Translations under genes and position numbers: made by a program | The notes under the pieces: generated by a model | Seen by the model: only the letters and a program-made list of their open reading frames with translations | The model's database searches: none | Told to the model about the DNA's origin: nothing | Shown: positions 47,184-56,091 of the stretch, one piece after another | Position numbering within the stretch: position 1 is the stretch's first letter | Layout of the letters: the number at the start of each line of letters is the position of its first letter | Assembly: GCA_932521035.1 (NCBI GenBank) | Contig: OW051492.1 | Span: forward strand, 8,246,001-8,310,000 | Source: Oscheius dolichura | Lineage: Eukaryota; Nematoda; Chromadorea; Rhabditida; Rhabditidae | Direction: 5' to 3' | Length of the DNA: 64,000 nt

Positions 47184-49073
47184 ATGTGTTTTTTCGACAA
47201 ATCCGCCACGTGGTCGCCCTTCTGCCGAAGTGGCCTGGTCAGTTGCCTTCTCTTTGTTTTCTTCTCATCATAGTCTCTTTCAGTCCGGAAGCCACAATTC
47301 GCCCGGGACTCCATCATTTCTGCAAATGTTCCCAGAAGACTACGTCCAGTCGTCTCCGTTGATCCCGCCGACACCACTGGAAAACTCGGAGAATTCTCGC
47401 GAGCATCGATATGTATGTTTCATTTTCCTTACTGTATCAGTTAATTTCAGTTGAGTTCTCCTTTTCCCATTCCTGTTTTCAATAGTCTGTCGTCAAATGT
47501 TCAACTACAGAATGGCCAGTACAGAAGGGAGGAGCCGCCTCTTCAAGACGACCAGTTTCGGAGGGAGGAGCCGCCACTTCAAATGGGCCAGTTCCGGAAA
47601 GAGATCAAGCCTCTACAAATTGGCCAGTACAGGAGGGAGGAGGCGCTTCTACAGATTGGCCAGCAGAAGAAGCCGCCGCTACAATTTAGTCAGTACCGGA
47701 GAGAGGAGCGGCCACTTCAAATGGGCCAGTTCCGGAAAGAGATCAAGCCTCTACAAATTGGCCAATACAGGAGGGAGGAGCCTCTCCTACAGATTGGCCA
47801 GCAGAAGAAGCCGCCCCTACAATTTAGTCAGTGCCGGAGAGAGGAGCCACCTGTTCGAAACGGCCAGTACCGGAGAGAGGAACCGCCACTTCAAATGGGC
47901 CAGTTCCGGAGAGAGATTCCGCCTCTACAAATCGGCCAGTATAGAAGGGAAGAGGCGCTTCTACAAATTGGCCAACAGATGAAGGAGAGGCCGCCACTTC
48001 AAATGGGCCAGTACAGGAGGGAGGAGCCGCCACCGGAGCCGGAGGACACGGTTTGTTCACTTTCAGTTCACGTTTGGGTAACAATAAATTTCAGGAAGAA
48101 TTCACCCAAGAGTACTACTGCCTACCAAATACCCAGCCACCTGTAGCCCCTCAACGCCTGCTGCTGGATAAAGCTGAACGCGAGAGGATGAGGTCAGTCG
48201 AGCATTACTGTAGCAATGGGACGAAATTCGAACGGGACGGCCGACTGTATCAGGGAGGAGGATGGGCCACCCCGTGGAACGGGGACAGCCCATATCAGTC
48301 TGTCAGCTTCTAATTTCCACCATTTCAGATACTACAGTATGACGCCAGAGGAGAGAAAAGAGTTCAATATTCGAAGATATGAAAAGGAGAAGAAGAGAAA
48401 GGCCGACAGAAAGGAAAGAAACGAATTAGAAGCTCTGCTGACGGCATCCAACGACATTCAGGTTCGTTTCTACCGTAATCTTCTCTTCAAGACCTCCTCA
48501 ACTTTCAGCATGACAAAATATTGGAGCGAGCCGCCGTCCAGAGAGTGAAACGTCTCCGATGGGCTGAGAAATTCCGTCGCAAATATCAACAGATGTTGCC
48601 GGAAGAGCGGAAAGAATTCAACAAGAAGAAGTTGCTCCGCAAGGTCGCCAGGGAAACGGGCATCGTCTGTGTTAGTTTTTAGCCATTTCTCCGGGTTCCG
48701 GGACTCCCAATTGAGACGGCCCAAAGCCTCGTATGATAAGAAATAATAGAATTTTTTACAGACTGACGTGGCAGCAGGAGATAAGCCGGAAGTCCTGACT
48801 GATTTCTTGGAACAGACGAAGAAAAACCATGCAGAAGCCGAAAAGCGACGATACCATGCGCTGCCGGCCGAGGAGAAATTGAAGAAGAGCCGGCAACGCC
48901 AGCAAAAACAACGGGAAGATGTAAGTCTATTGTTATTATCCAATGGAGATGGCCTGTTTTAGAAAATGATGAGGGATATGCTTCGAATTCCAGCGTATCT
49001 GCTTGGCCCGAGAACGGAAGGAGACGACAGCCGCGACGAGGACCGAGGACAACTGCCAGCCAACAGTGAATAA
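47184..49073 (+). CDS. Tandem-repeat protein with PEER-type basic helices
   Basis: Eight exons (47184-47237, 47284-47412, 47451-48050, 48095-48192, 48329-48461, 48509-48670, 48762-48920, 48963-49073) sum to 481 aa in phase. Exon 3 encodes about 15 copies of a 12-13-residue unit, PLQ-x-GQ(Y/F)RREEP. Later exons carry three copies of another motif: MTPEERKEFNIRRYEKEKKR, MLPEERKEFNKKKLLRKV and LPAEEKLKKSRQRQQKQ, each following a tyrosine/basic lead-in. These Arg/Lys/Glu helices resemble nucleic-acid-binding repeats (compare STPR-type repeats), but I cannot name a family. The protein is very hydrophilic with no signal or membrane segment. A nuclear or RNA-binding role is a guess. The start ATG (MCFFDKSATWSPFC) follows an acceptor at TTTAG (47158). 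Confidence 0.75.
47490..48045 (+). repeat. Coding minisatellite, ~36-39-bp units
   Basis: Units of the form GGCCAGTAC-AGGAGGGAGGAG-CCGCCACTTCAAAT repeat about 15 times with a higher-order duplication: the blocks around 47585-47700 and 47720-47830 are near copies. The unit length is a multiple of three, so a second frame is also open over most of the exon (47497-47982). Confidence 0.85.
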
Positions 49074-50761
49074 CAGTCGTCCGCCTTGTTATAAACACTT
49101 GGTTATAAAAAAAGATGATTTGTAACCCCACAACTTTTTTTAAGTTAGAGAGTAGAGAGAGAGAGAGAGAGAGTAGGCTCATTCGAACCGATAATTTTTT
49201 CTGCGCCGAACTGCACTTTTAGATTTTTTTGAAAGTGAGGTAGTGAGGAGGAAGCGAGCTTTTAAATTTCAAAAAAAGCAACAGCGTTTTTTGAGCTAGC
49301 GTGACGAGAGTAGTGTCATTCGATGGCGCGTCTTGGCGTATTGGCGGTTTATTTTTTGCTAAGCTCTGGCGCGTAACAGTGATGAATCGACAGCACTTTA
49401 CCAAAGTTAAGCCCTTTTTCTATAAGTGGCCTGCCTCGGTCAGCCGGCGGTCAAAAATGGTTTCGCTTTTCGTTTTGTCAAAGCCGAGGATCTCGACCAA
49501 AACCAGCGGCACGGGGAGATTCTAACGCGGGGCCTAGACCCACGCCTACAACCCCCACGTCGGCGGCCGCCGGCCGCCGTAGGCGCGGGGTGAGACTGGA
49601 ACGCGAGCCCAGGCCCTTGCCTACGAGCATAAATGGGTCAACCTAAACACTTGATTATAAAAAAATGGGATTTGAGCTCAAATCGGTCAAAAAAGTACCT
49701 AGATGTTTTTTTGAGTTCTCGAGATGAAACCTATGACAATCGATAGCTCTCCGAAAGTTATGTAGATGTGTAATTTTTTTTAAACTTTTGATCCTAATAT
49801 AAAGGAGTTAGCCGCAGTGTAACATCAGGCCGAGGTCTTACGGGTGCAAAGTGCGAAATATTTTTTTAGCATATTTTCCAAAAATTATTAGTTATTTCGA
49901 GAGAACTTTTAGTGCTGATCACGATGGTTTAAATTAAAAAATTGTAAATGATAAAATAAATAAATTATAAGCATTTTCATTATTAGTTCAGCTGCCGAGA
50001 TCTTACGGGTGTGAATTGCGCAACTCTCGAGATTTTCATTGTGGGGGCGGCGGAACGAGCATTCGTTCGTTGATTTCATGTAATTACTCACACCAGTCCG
50101 TTGAGATTGTTAACGTTAACAAGTAATATCCATATTATCAAATCAGAGACTTCAGAAAAGTTTGACAAGTGGTTTGTCGGTAGTTTGGCAATAGACTTCT
50201 CACAAAAAAGGCCTAACCTCCTCACGAGTCCCGTCCCTACTTTGCATCCTCTCTGACAAGGGAACCTTTTCATCGCGCAGTGGCTTCCCGAAACGAGACC
50301 TATGCCGTTTGAAAGAGCGTCAAAAATGATGCATTTTGCGGGTATTTCCAGCGGCTATGAAAATGGAATTTTGGCACCAAAGGAGGGAGAAAACTGTCAA
50401 AAAAATGCCAAAAATGACCGCCGCAGCGAAAGCGACCGACCGCATCTCTACAAATGTGAACCAGTGGTCGAGTGGATAGTGCACTCGTCCACAAAATTTT
50501 TGCTTTTTCTCCAGGCCGGGTTGGTATCCCCGATGGAGCAATAGTCTTTTTTTTTGCCAAAATTCCATTTTCATAGCCGCTGGAAATAATCTCAAAACGC
50601 ATCATTTTTGATGCTCTTTCGAACAGTATAGGTCTCATTCCGGGGATGAAAAGGTTTCCTTGTAAGATTATTTGCCCCATACCAGTGACAGCTGTGAGAA
50701 CTAAATTTGGTCTTGAATGACATCTAGAAATGACTCACCACTGTCCATCTGATGGTTTAAA
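49074..50761. other. Repeat-rich intergenic region
   Basis: Holds a (GA)n microsatellite near 49150-49172, a direct repeat of about 30 bp (AAACACTTG(G/A)TTATAAAAAAA at ~49092 and ~49647), a GC-rich palindrome near 49555-49580, two copies of a short TCTTACGGGTG motif (~49831 and ~49992) and an inverted-repeat element at 50288-50650. No gene seen. Confidence 0.6.
50288..50650. mobile_element. Inverted-repeat element with tRNA-like core
   Basis: Arms of about 90 bp at 50288-50377 and 50558-50650 are near-perfect reverse complements (both contain CAAAAATGATGC and ATTTCCAGCGGCTATGAAAA). Between them, 50458-50542 has GTGGTCGAGTGG, close to a Pol III A box, and CCGGGTTGGTATCCCCG, a B-box-like T arm with a pairing stem. 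The core resembles a degenerate tRNA. No ORF. Flanking target-site duplication was not identified. Confidence 0.7.
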
Positions 50762-51058
50762 TTAATCTTCTCTTTTTCTCCTAAAGATGTTGCTAATTAT
50801 TGTAAGAAAAATACGGGCCGTCTCCAATTGAAGTAGTCTTATTCTTTCCTTCAGGTCTTTATTTTCTGCCTCCAAGGTGTCGATTCTTTTCCGCAGTGTC
50901 TCAGCTGTCGCAAGGATTTCGTATACCCTTTTGGAAAGATTCTTTTCCAGAAGTCTGAAACTGTTTTTGACAAAACGTTTAACGAAAAGCAGAGGAATAG
51001 GAGGCACGAGTTCCAGAGGTAGCAAGCTACCCGAATAGTCTTCTGATAACATCCCCAT
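50762..51058 (-). CDS. Small coiled-coil protein of unknown function
   Basis: Single-exon ORF of 98 aa with a true ATG. Residues ~1-35 are Pro/Leu-rich (LLPLELVPPIPLLFVKRF); residues ~40-80 form a clear heptad pattern (LSKRVYEILATAETLRKRID, then LEAENKDLKERIRLLQLE) and the end is basic (FRRKRED). No family is recognised. It is divergent from the TAK1-like kinase start (51255), 197 bp away. It may be real, or the last exon of a longer gene. Confidence 0.45.
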   Translation of the reverse strand: MGMLSEDYSGSLLPLELVPPIPLLFVKRFVKNSFRLLEKNLSKRVYEILATAETLRKRIDTLEAENKDLKERIRLLQLETARIFLTIISNIFRRKRED

Positions 51059-51254
51059 ATCTTGGTCTTCCCCTCTCTGTGAAACGCCTTCGGTGCAGCT
51101 TCTTTTAAACTATAGTTTCAGCTATCGCAGCATACTGCTTGGATGAGAGAGAAAAGAAGGAGAGTCACTTCGGGGGCACGCTTATCTCTCTTCTTCTTAT
51201 CTCTTCAGTCAATAAAGCCACCTATTCCCTGCCCTGTCAAGTGTCTAAAACACC

Positions 51255-52943
51255 ATGCTCGCCGGTAACTATTCGTTCAATTTCTTACTCTTCCATTAAG
51301 ATATTTCCTTCTATGGACTAAATGATTTTAAAAATTTGAAAAATATTGGAAACGGAAGTGGAGGAAGGATCTATAAAGCAGAGTTGGAAGATTTTGGGTC
51401 AGTTTATGGATGCTCCCTAAAGAAAAGAACGGTTTAGACAAATTGTAGTCAAAGAATTCTTCTGGTCAGTACGGCAACCCCTTGAAAAGTATAAAAGAGA
51501 GGTTGAGATCCTGGTAAAGGTAGGACTTGTTGTTATTTGGGGTGTTGAACCTTCGTTATTTCTATTTTTCCATAAATTTAGCATAGGCATCCGAACATAG
51601 TCCAATTATATGGTATTCTATGGAATGGTTCCGATTCTTCGAGGTATCTCGGCTATGTTATGGAATTTGTGGAAGGCGGCAGCCTTCACGACGGTTTCTC
51701 TTTATTATTATTGAAGTTATGGATATTTCAGTAATTCACGATCGATCAAAAAATTATGATACCGCTCAAATACGCCAATGGGTAAAGCAAATCGCCCTTG
51801 GATTACAGTATCTCCATAAAAAACAAATTATACACAGAGATATCAAGCCGGACAAGTAAGGGAAGTCCGTTATTTATTTTTATTCCATTACAGTATCCTA
51901 GTAGCAGGAAGTCAGTTAAAATTGGCTGATTTTGGTATAGCCAGGGATGTCGACGTCAGCCTTACTGCGTGGTAGGTTGCCGCAACTCAGCCAACTGACC
52001 GTTGCTTTGTTTCAGCGTCGGGACCTTTCACTACATGGCACCGGAAGTGATCACTACGGGGAAGTATGGCCCGGCAGCGGACATCTACTCATTGGCTATA
52101 ACAATTTGGGAACTGTTCCACCGAACGTGGGAAGAATACAGCTAATTTATCATTTTGTTTTTAGAAAGCCGTATACCGAACTAGAAGGAAACGATGTGGC
52201 CATAAATTTACAGACTGTTAGAGAGGGGGCCCGTCCTGTTTTTACTTCAGAGCAGATTGATGAGAATACGGCAAGATTTATCCAAAGGTAGGCGGTTTCC
52301 TCTCCCTATTTTCTAGCAACCCGGGTTCGATCCCGCTCCCTATTTTTTTTGAGTTCTCTACTCATTAGAGCCCTCCCACGGCTGGAACCTAATGACTTGT
52401 AAAAATTTGGGCAAATTTAGATGCTGGCATACAAGCGCCACTGACAGACCGTCGCTAAAAGAGGTCATTGACCATTTTGGATCCAAAGCAGACTCTTCAG
52501 TAGTTCCCGTTGATCCAGCACCCAGTTTCGACCCACCGGGGCCAGTAAATGTTCGAGGTCGACCAATGGTATCCTGTGATTCGAATCTTACGGTAAGTAT
52601 CCGTATTTAAACTTGTCCTCGGCGCTTGGTAACAATTTTATGGTTAGCTGTCGCTTCGCGACGCTGCTATTTAGACTAAATAATTTAGTTTTAGCCAAGG
52701 TCAAAAAGGGAACGAAAAGTTGAAGACAAAATTCAGCGCACATAGAAATAACAACATACTAGGTTGTGCAATAAGTTTTGATCTTTTTGCTATAACTTTT
52801 TTGATACCCTTTCTATAATTCTTTCTGTATAGTCTGTCAAGAAAAAAGACGACATTCAAAGGTCTAACAAAAGGACGCTCGTGGTGGGAGCCTCTGGCGT
52901 GCAAATTGCCGTAATTCCCCGTAGCGTTGTTGGAGGAAAATAG
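51255..52943 (+). CDS. TKL-family Ser/Thr kinase, TAK1 (MAP3K7)-like
   Basis: Ten exons (51255-51264, 51301-51397, 51438-51519, 51582-51693, 51732-51855, 51894-51971, 52016-52126, 52165-52287, 52421-52592, 52833-52943) give 339 aa in phase. Landmarks: IGNGSGGRIYKAEL glycine loop, IVVKEF (ATP lysine), HRHPNIVQLYG, VMEFVEGGSLHD, IIHRDIKPDNIL catalytic loop, LADFGIARDVD, CVGTFHYMAPEVI, ADIYSLAITIWEL and RCWHTSATDRPSLKEV. The pattern of HPNIVxLYG, EGGSL, RxKPYxEL and RCWxxxxxxRPS is that of TAK1 and related MAP3Ks upstream of JNK/p38. The domain fills nearly the whole protein, with a short tail (VKKKDDIQRSNKR...). TAK1's C-terminal TAB-binding coiled coil is absent. Introns of 36-40 nt are very short. 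Exon 1 (10 nt) is the least certain. Confidence 0.8.
52315..52345 (+). repeat. tRNA B-box-like fragment, copy 1
   Basis: AGCAACCCGGGTTCGATCCC occurs inside the kinase intron 52288-52420. The same ~25-bp string recurs at 52995-53020. It looks like the 3' part of a tRNA-derived repeat; no A box was found nearby. Confidence 0.5.
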
Positions 52944-52989
52944 AGTACGATTTTACGTCTTCTCGTTTTTTGATATGAAATGCGAAGTC

Positions 52990-53022
52990 CTATTCTAGCA
53001 ACCCGGGTTCGATCCCGCTCGC
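52990..53022 (+). repeat. tRNA B-box-like fragment, copy 2
   Basis: Same core as copy 1, preceded by CTATTCTAGCAA. It lies 50 bp past the kinase stop. Confidence 0.5.
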
Positions 53023-53347
53023 AAACAAACATTTTTGCTTTTCTATTTTTCCTATTCTTTCAGTAGTTTATCATGTTTTTCGGGTAGTTGTACTTCTCGG
53101 GCTGTTTTACGCCTATTTGTTCAATAAAATCAAAAAATACTCGACAATATCGTCTGATTCCGGCTCCGCGCCTGCATAGCATCACATTTGTGAATGTACA
53201 GGCATGTAGACGAGGAGCCACTAGGCAGGGGGTCCGGGGAGCGCAGCCCCCTGGCTGTGCTACCTTGGAGTTGAAAACCCTTGTAAAACCAACACAAAAA
53301 ATAGCAGTGAAATAAGGAAATTGGGGCAAAAAATGGCATAGGTGTGA

Positions 53348-53377
53348 CGATATACCGAAATCATTTTCGGTATATCG
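53348..53377. repeat. Perfect 13-bp palindrome
   Basis: CGATATACCGAAA at 53348-53360 and its exact reverse complement at 53365-53377 leave a 4-nt loop. It lies 55 bp upstream of the first Kelch exon. It could be a transposon end, a terminator hairpin or a protein-binding site. Confidence 0.6.
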
Positions 53378-53431
53378 TATATGCAGTCCGGTGAGATGGA
53401 ATAGAATAATTAGCAGTCTTTTAGATTTTAG

Positions 53432-54404
53432 TCCTTGGAGGAGGAAAAGATGATAATTGGAGTGATAAAATGGTCATTTTGAAACAAGACAGATGGATCA
53501 AATTGGCATTGAAATTATCGAAAGAACTTTATGAGGGAGGTGCAGTATATCTGGATGGAGAGATCTATATATTCGGTGGTTCGATGAAGAGAGAATTATA
53601 CAAATTGGATAACAAAACATTGGAATGGATACGATTGGCAGATATGAATGAGGGGCGAATTTGTATTTCAAATAGCTGTCTGGAATGGAATGGATCCATC
53701 TGGGTGTTTGGAGGAATTGGCGTGAAAAGTGTAGAACGATATGATCCGAAGGAGAACAAATGGTTTGAAATGCCGTGAGTTGAATACTTTCCCCCAATTT
53801 TTCTCTTCTGCTCGGTTTCCAACGGCCGCTTCGTCTCTCAAACGAGATGATACAACATCTGATACAAGGCTCAATCAGGGCTAATCAATATTTTAGGGAC
53901 ATGAAATATTCGCGATATGGTGCAGCTGCAGCAGTTCATAATGGCAAATTCATTGTCTGTGGTGGATATGATTGGAATCGTTTGAAAAGTGTGGAATGTT
54001 TCGACCCGGAGAGTGGTGTCTGGACGGAGATGAATGATATGCCAACACCTCTTTCTGAGCATTCTCTCGTTTCTTATGGAAATAATCTCATTTTAATGGG
54101 AGGTGTTGATGGAAAGACACAAGTCAATACTGTACTGGAATTGAGTAATCTAGAAGGAAAAGGAACATGGAAACAACTGCCGCGAATGAAAGAACCTCGA
54201 ATTTCCTTTTCTGCAACTGTCCTTGACAATGAGATTTTTGTAATTGGAGGATATAATAACACAGACAGATATCTCGGTAAAACTGAAATATTTAATGGAA
54301 AAAGCTGGAGAGAGGGTCCCCAGCTTCCCAATAAGTGCCGTGATATGTCTTCAATTGTTATTCCCCGCCATCTGGCTGATATCCTTTCTAATTACACAGA
54401 GTAA
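53432..54404 (+). CDS. Kelch-repeat protein, 5' end not found
   Basis: Two exons (53432-53774, 53897-54404) encode at least five full Kelch blades plus a partial first: LGGGKDDNWSD, then LDGEIYIFGGSMKRELYKLD, NGSIWVFGGIGVKSVERYDP, NGKFIVCGGYDWNRLKSVEC, NNLILMGGVDGKTQVNTVLE and DNEIFVIGGYNNTDRYLGKT. Each has the GG pair, Tyr/Val and Trp of Kelch strands, building a beta-propeller. No BTB or BACK domain is visible, so it is either a stand-alone propeller or the 3' part of a larger gene. The first exon begins after GATTTTAG and is entered in phase 2, so a preceding exon is required unless translation starts at ATG 53470. Likely a protein-binding scaffold; partner unknown. Confidence 0.82.
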
Positions 54405-55118
54405 TCCCCTATTAAACAAATAAACCAGGTAGCCTGCGGCAGCCTTCGGCTGTCGTAAACACAGTTAAACAAAAAAGCAAAAAGGTTTGACAACGGCGGG
54501 GATCGAACCCGTCACCGACCACGCGACCGCCCTCTTAACCACTACACCATGAAATTTCGACATGTCAAGTCACAAACGGACACCGTAAAGTCAAAGCCGG
54601 AGATTTCGACCGAAATTCCCAGAAGGGGTAACCCAAGCGCGGAGCCTCCGCCAACACAAAACCGCCAAGGCGCCCCTCATAAATACTGGGCTGTTCTAGT
54701 CTTTTTTTAATAAATTATTATACGTGCTCTGTTTTGTGAACTTGTAGCTGGCGGGGTTTTTGGGGGAGACGAAAAGTAGTCGACGATCTCCCGGGTGGCC
54801 TACAAGCCGTAGGACTGTGCACATCTTTGTTGTTTGAAATTTATTTTCTACAGTATTCCCGAAGACAAAATTAAAAGTCGGGGAGACTTGAAGAGCTGTC
54901 CGTCGGCAGGCCATATCTCCTGTCTCACCCGGGAACAGTGGAGACAGGGAGGACAGCCGGTGAAGAATTAAATGATGGAATCAGCAGAGGAGATGCTCCT
55001 ACCCAGATGAATACGACACAGCCCAAGGCAATATTTATTTTTCCCTGTTTATACAATGAGAAAGATTAGGTGTTAGATCACAACAATCACCGTCTAAGCA
55101 AGGTGCTGCTGCTTCGGC
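54405..55118. other. Intergenic, with a tRNA-like remnant
   Basis: Holds the tRNA-like sequence at 54488-54553 (minus). A minus-strand 72-aa frame (54696-54914) is not convincing. Confidence 0.4.
54488..54553 (-). pseudogene. tRNA-like sequence with A and B boxes
   Basis: Read on the minus strand it has TGGTGTAGTGGTTAAG (A box, D arm) and GACGGGTTCGATCCCCGCC (B box, T arm with a four-pair stem), 23 nt apart, then T-rich sequence that could end Pol III transcription. The acceptor arms (AATTTCA and CGTTGTC) do not pair and no clean anticodon stem forms, so it is a tRNA pseudogene or tRNA-derived SINE head rather than a working tRNA. Confidence 0.55.
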
Positions 55119-55386
55119 CTAGATGCACAGGTAGATCTTAAGGTCGCATTGACAACGAGGGGCAGGGCATGCAGGACCATCCTCACAAAAGTCCAACAGC
55201 ATGTTGAAGTTGACTAGAGGGGAGGGTACGCATCACCGACCATGGCATACATTTCCATTAGGGCATTCCCAATTCTCCAGGCACTCCCATCTGCGAATTG
55301 AGGTAGCGAGGGGCAGGAGGACCTAAAGTTTACTTTGAGCTGAAAGACGTGGGTACGAAGACTTACCAGGAGAAGAAGGAAGCGCA
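55119..55386 (-). CDS. Small secreted cysteine-rich peptide (tentative)
   Basis: ATG 55386 gives MRFLLLL, then a GTAAGT donor and a TTTAG acceptor join VLLPLATSIRRWECLENWEC and NGNVCH. A second, very short splice (27 nt, GTCGGT...CTCTAG) would join NMLLDFCEDGPACPAPRCQC and LKIYLCI, stop. The product is ~65 aa with a signal peptide and about nine Cys. Without the second splice the frame stops at once. Cysteine-rich secreted peptides are common in nematodes as antimicrobial or surface factors; no family is recognised. The tiny intron makes the model uncertain. Confidence 0.45.
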
Positions 55387-56091
55387 TCTCGGGGGAGAAT
55401 AGTGGAGAGCAGACGGGGGAGGACGGCTTATATGGAACGAGGCGGGTGGGAAACAGCTCGATGTCTGAAATCTGTTACACTGTGCTCTGTTTGAAAAGGG
55501 AACAAAGGAACTGTGGGAATTTTATTTTTTGCAGGAATGCGGCTCTATTTTGGGCATGAGGCAAGGCAGCTGGGATCCTAGTGGTGGAGGATGAGAGAGG
55601 CGGGCCACTCGACTTTGGGGAATTTTACTGCCTTCAGGAGGTTACGCAGACGGGGGAGGACGGCTTGTAATTCATCAACTGGGTCCCCGAGGCCTCCTTT
55701 GAATGGGTTACGGTAATTATAGTCTTCTATTTCTAGGAATCGCCTTCCGTGCCGATCTGGGCCGCGTCAATGTCTTCCACACCCGTGTACCGAAGTCGTA
55801 CCCTCTTCATGGCGGCCATCGCCGTGGCCGCTATTCTCTTGATCTTCGGAAACCTGGCGGATCTCAGGAAGCCTCTGGCCTATCTATTTTTGATAGAACA
55901 AGAAGAAAAATCGAACATTGCTACTCTCTTCTCCCCTCGTCGGGTTTTATCAATTTCCCCCGGGCGCAGTGGCTCTGGCTATCAGTCCCTCCCGGGCGAT
56001 AATGGACTCTTCTTGCCGTCCGCCTCTAGTTTTTTTGCCTGCCTTTTGGCCAACTTAATATAGCTGTAAAAATGAAAGAATTTCAGGTAAT
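55387..56091. other. Region upstream of the ABC transporter
   Basis: An open frame at 55770-56063 (MSSTPVYRSRTLFMAAIAVA...) has one hydrophobic segment and follows a TTTCTAG acceptor. It could be an upstream ORF or a separate short exon, but it does not fit the transporter's start. Otherwise nothing is seen. Confidence 0.35.

Noticed and set aside
47497-47982. 161-aa alternative frame across the minisatellite exon
   Set aside because: It is open because the repeat period is a multiple of three. The other frame joins flanking exons in phase and is preferred; noted as a finding only.
49151-49172. (GA)n run as a possible regulatory element
   Set aside because: Simple microsatellite; no evidence for function.
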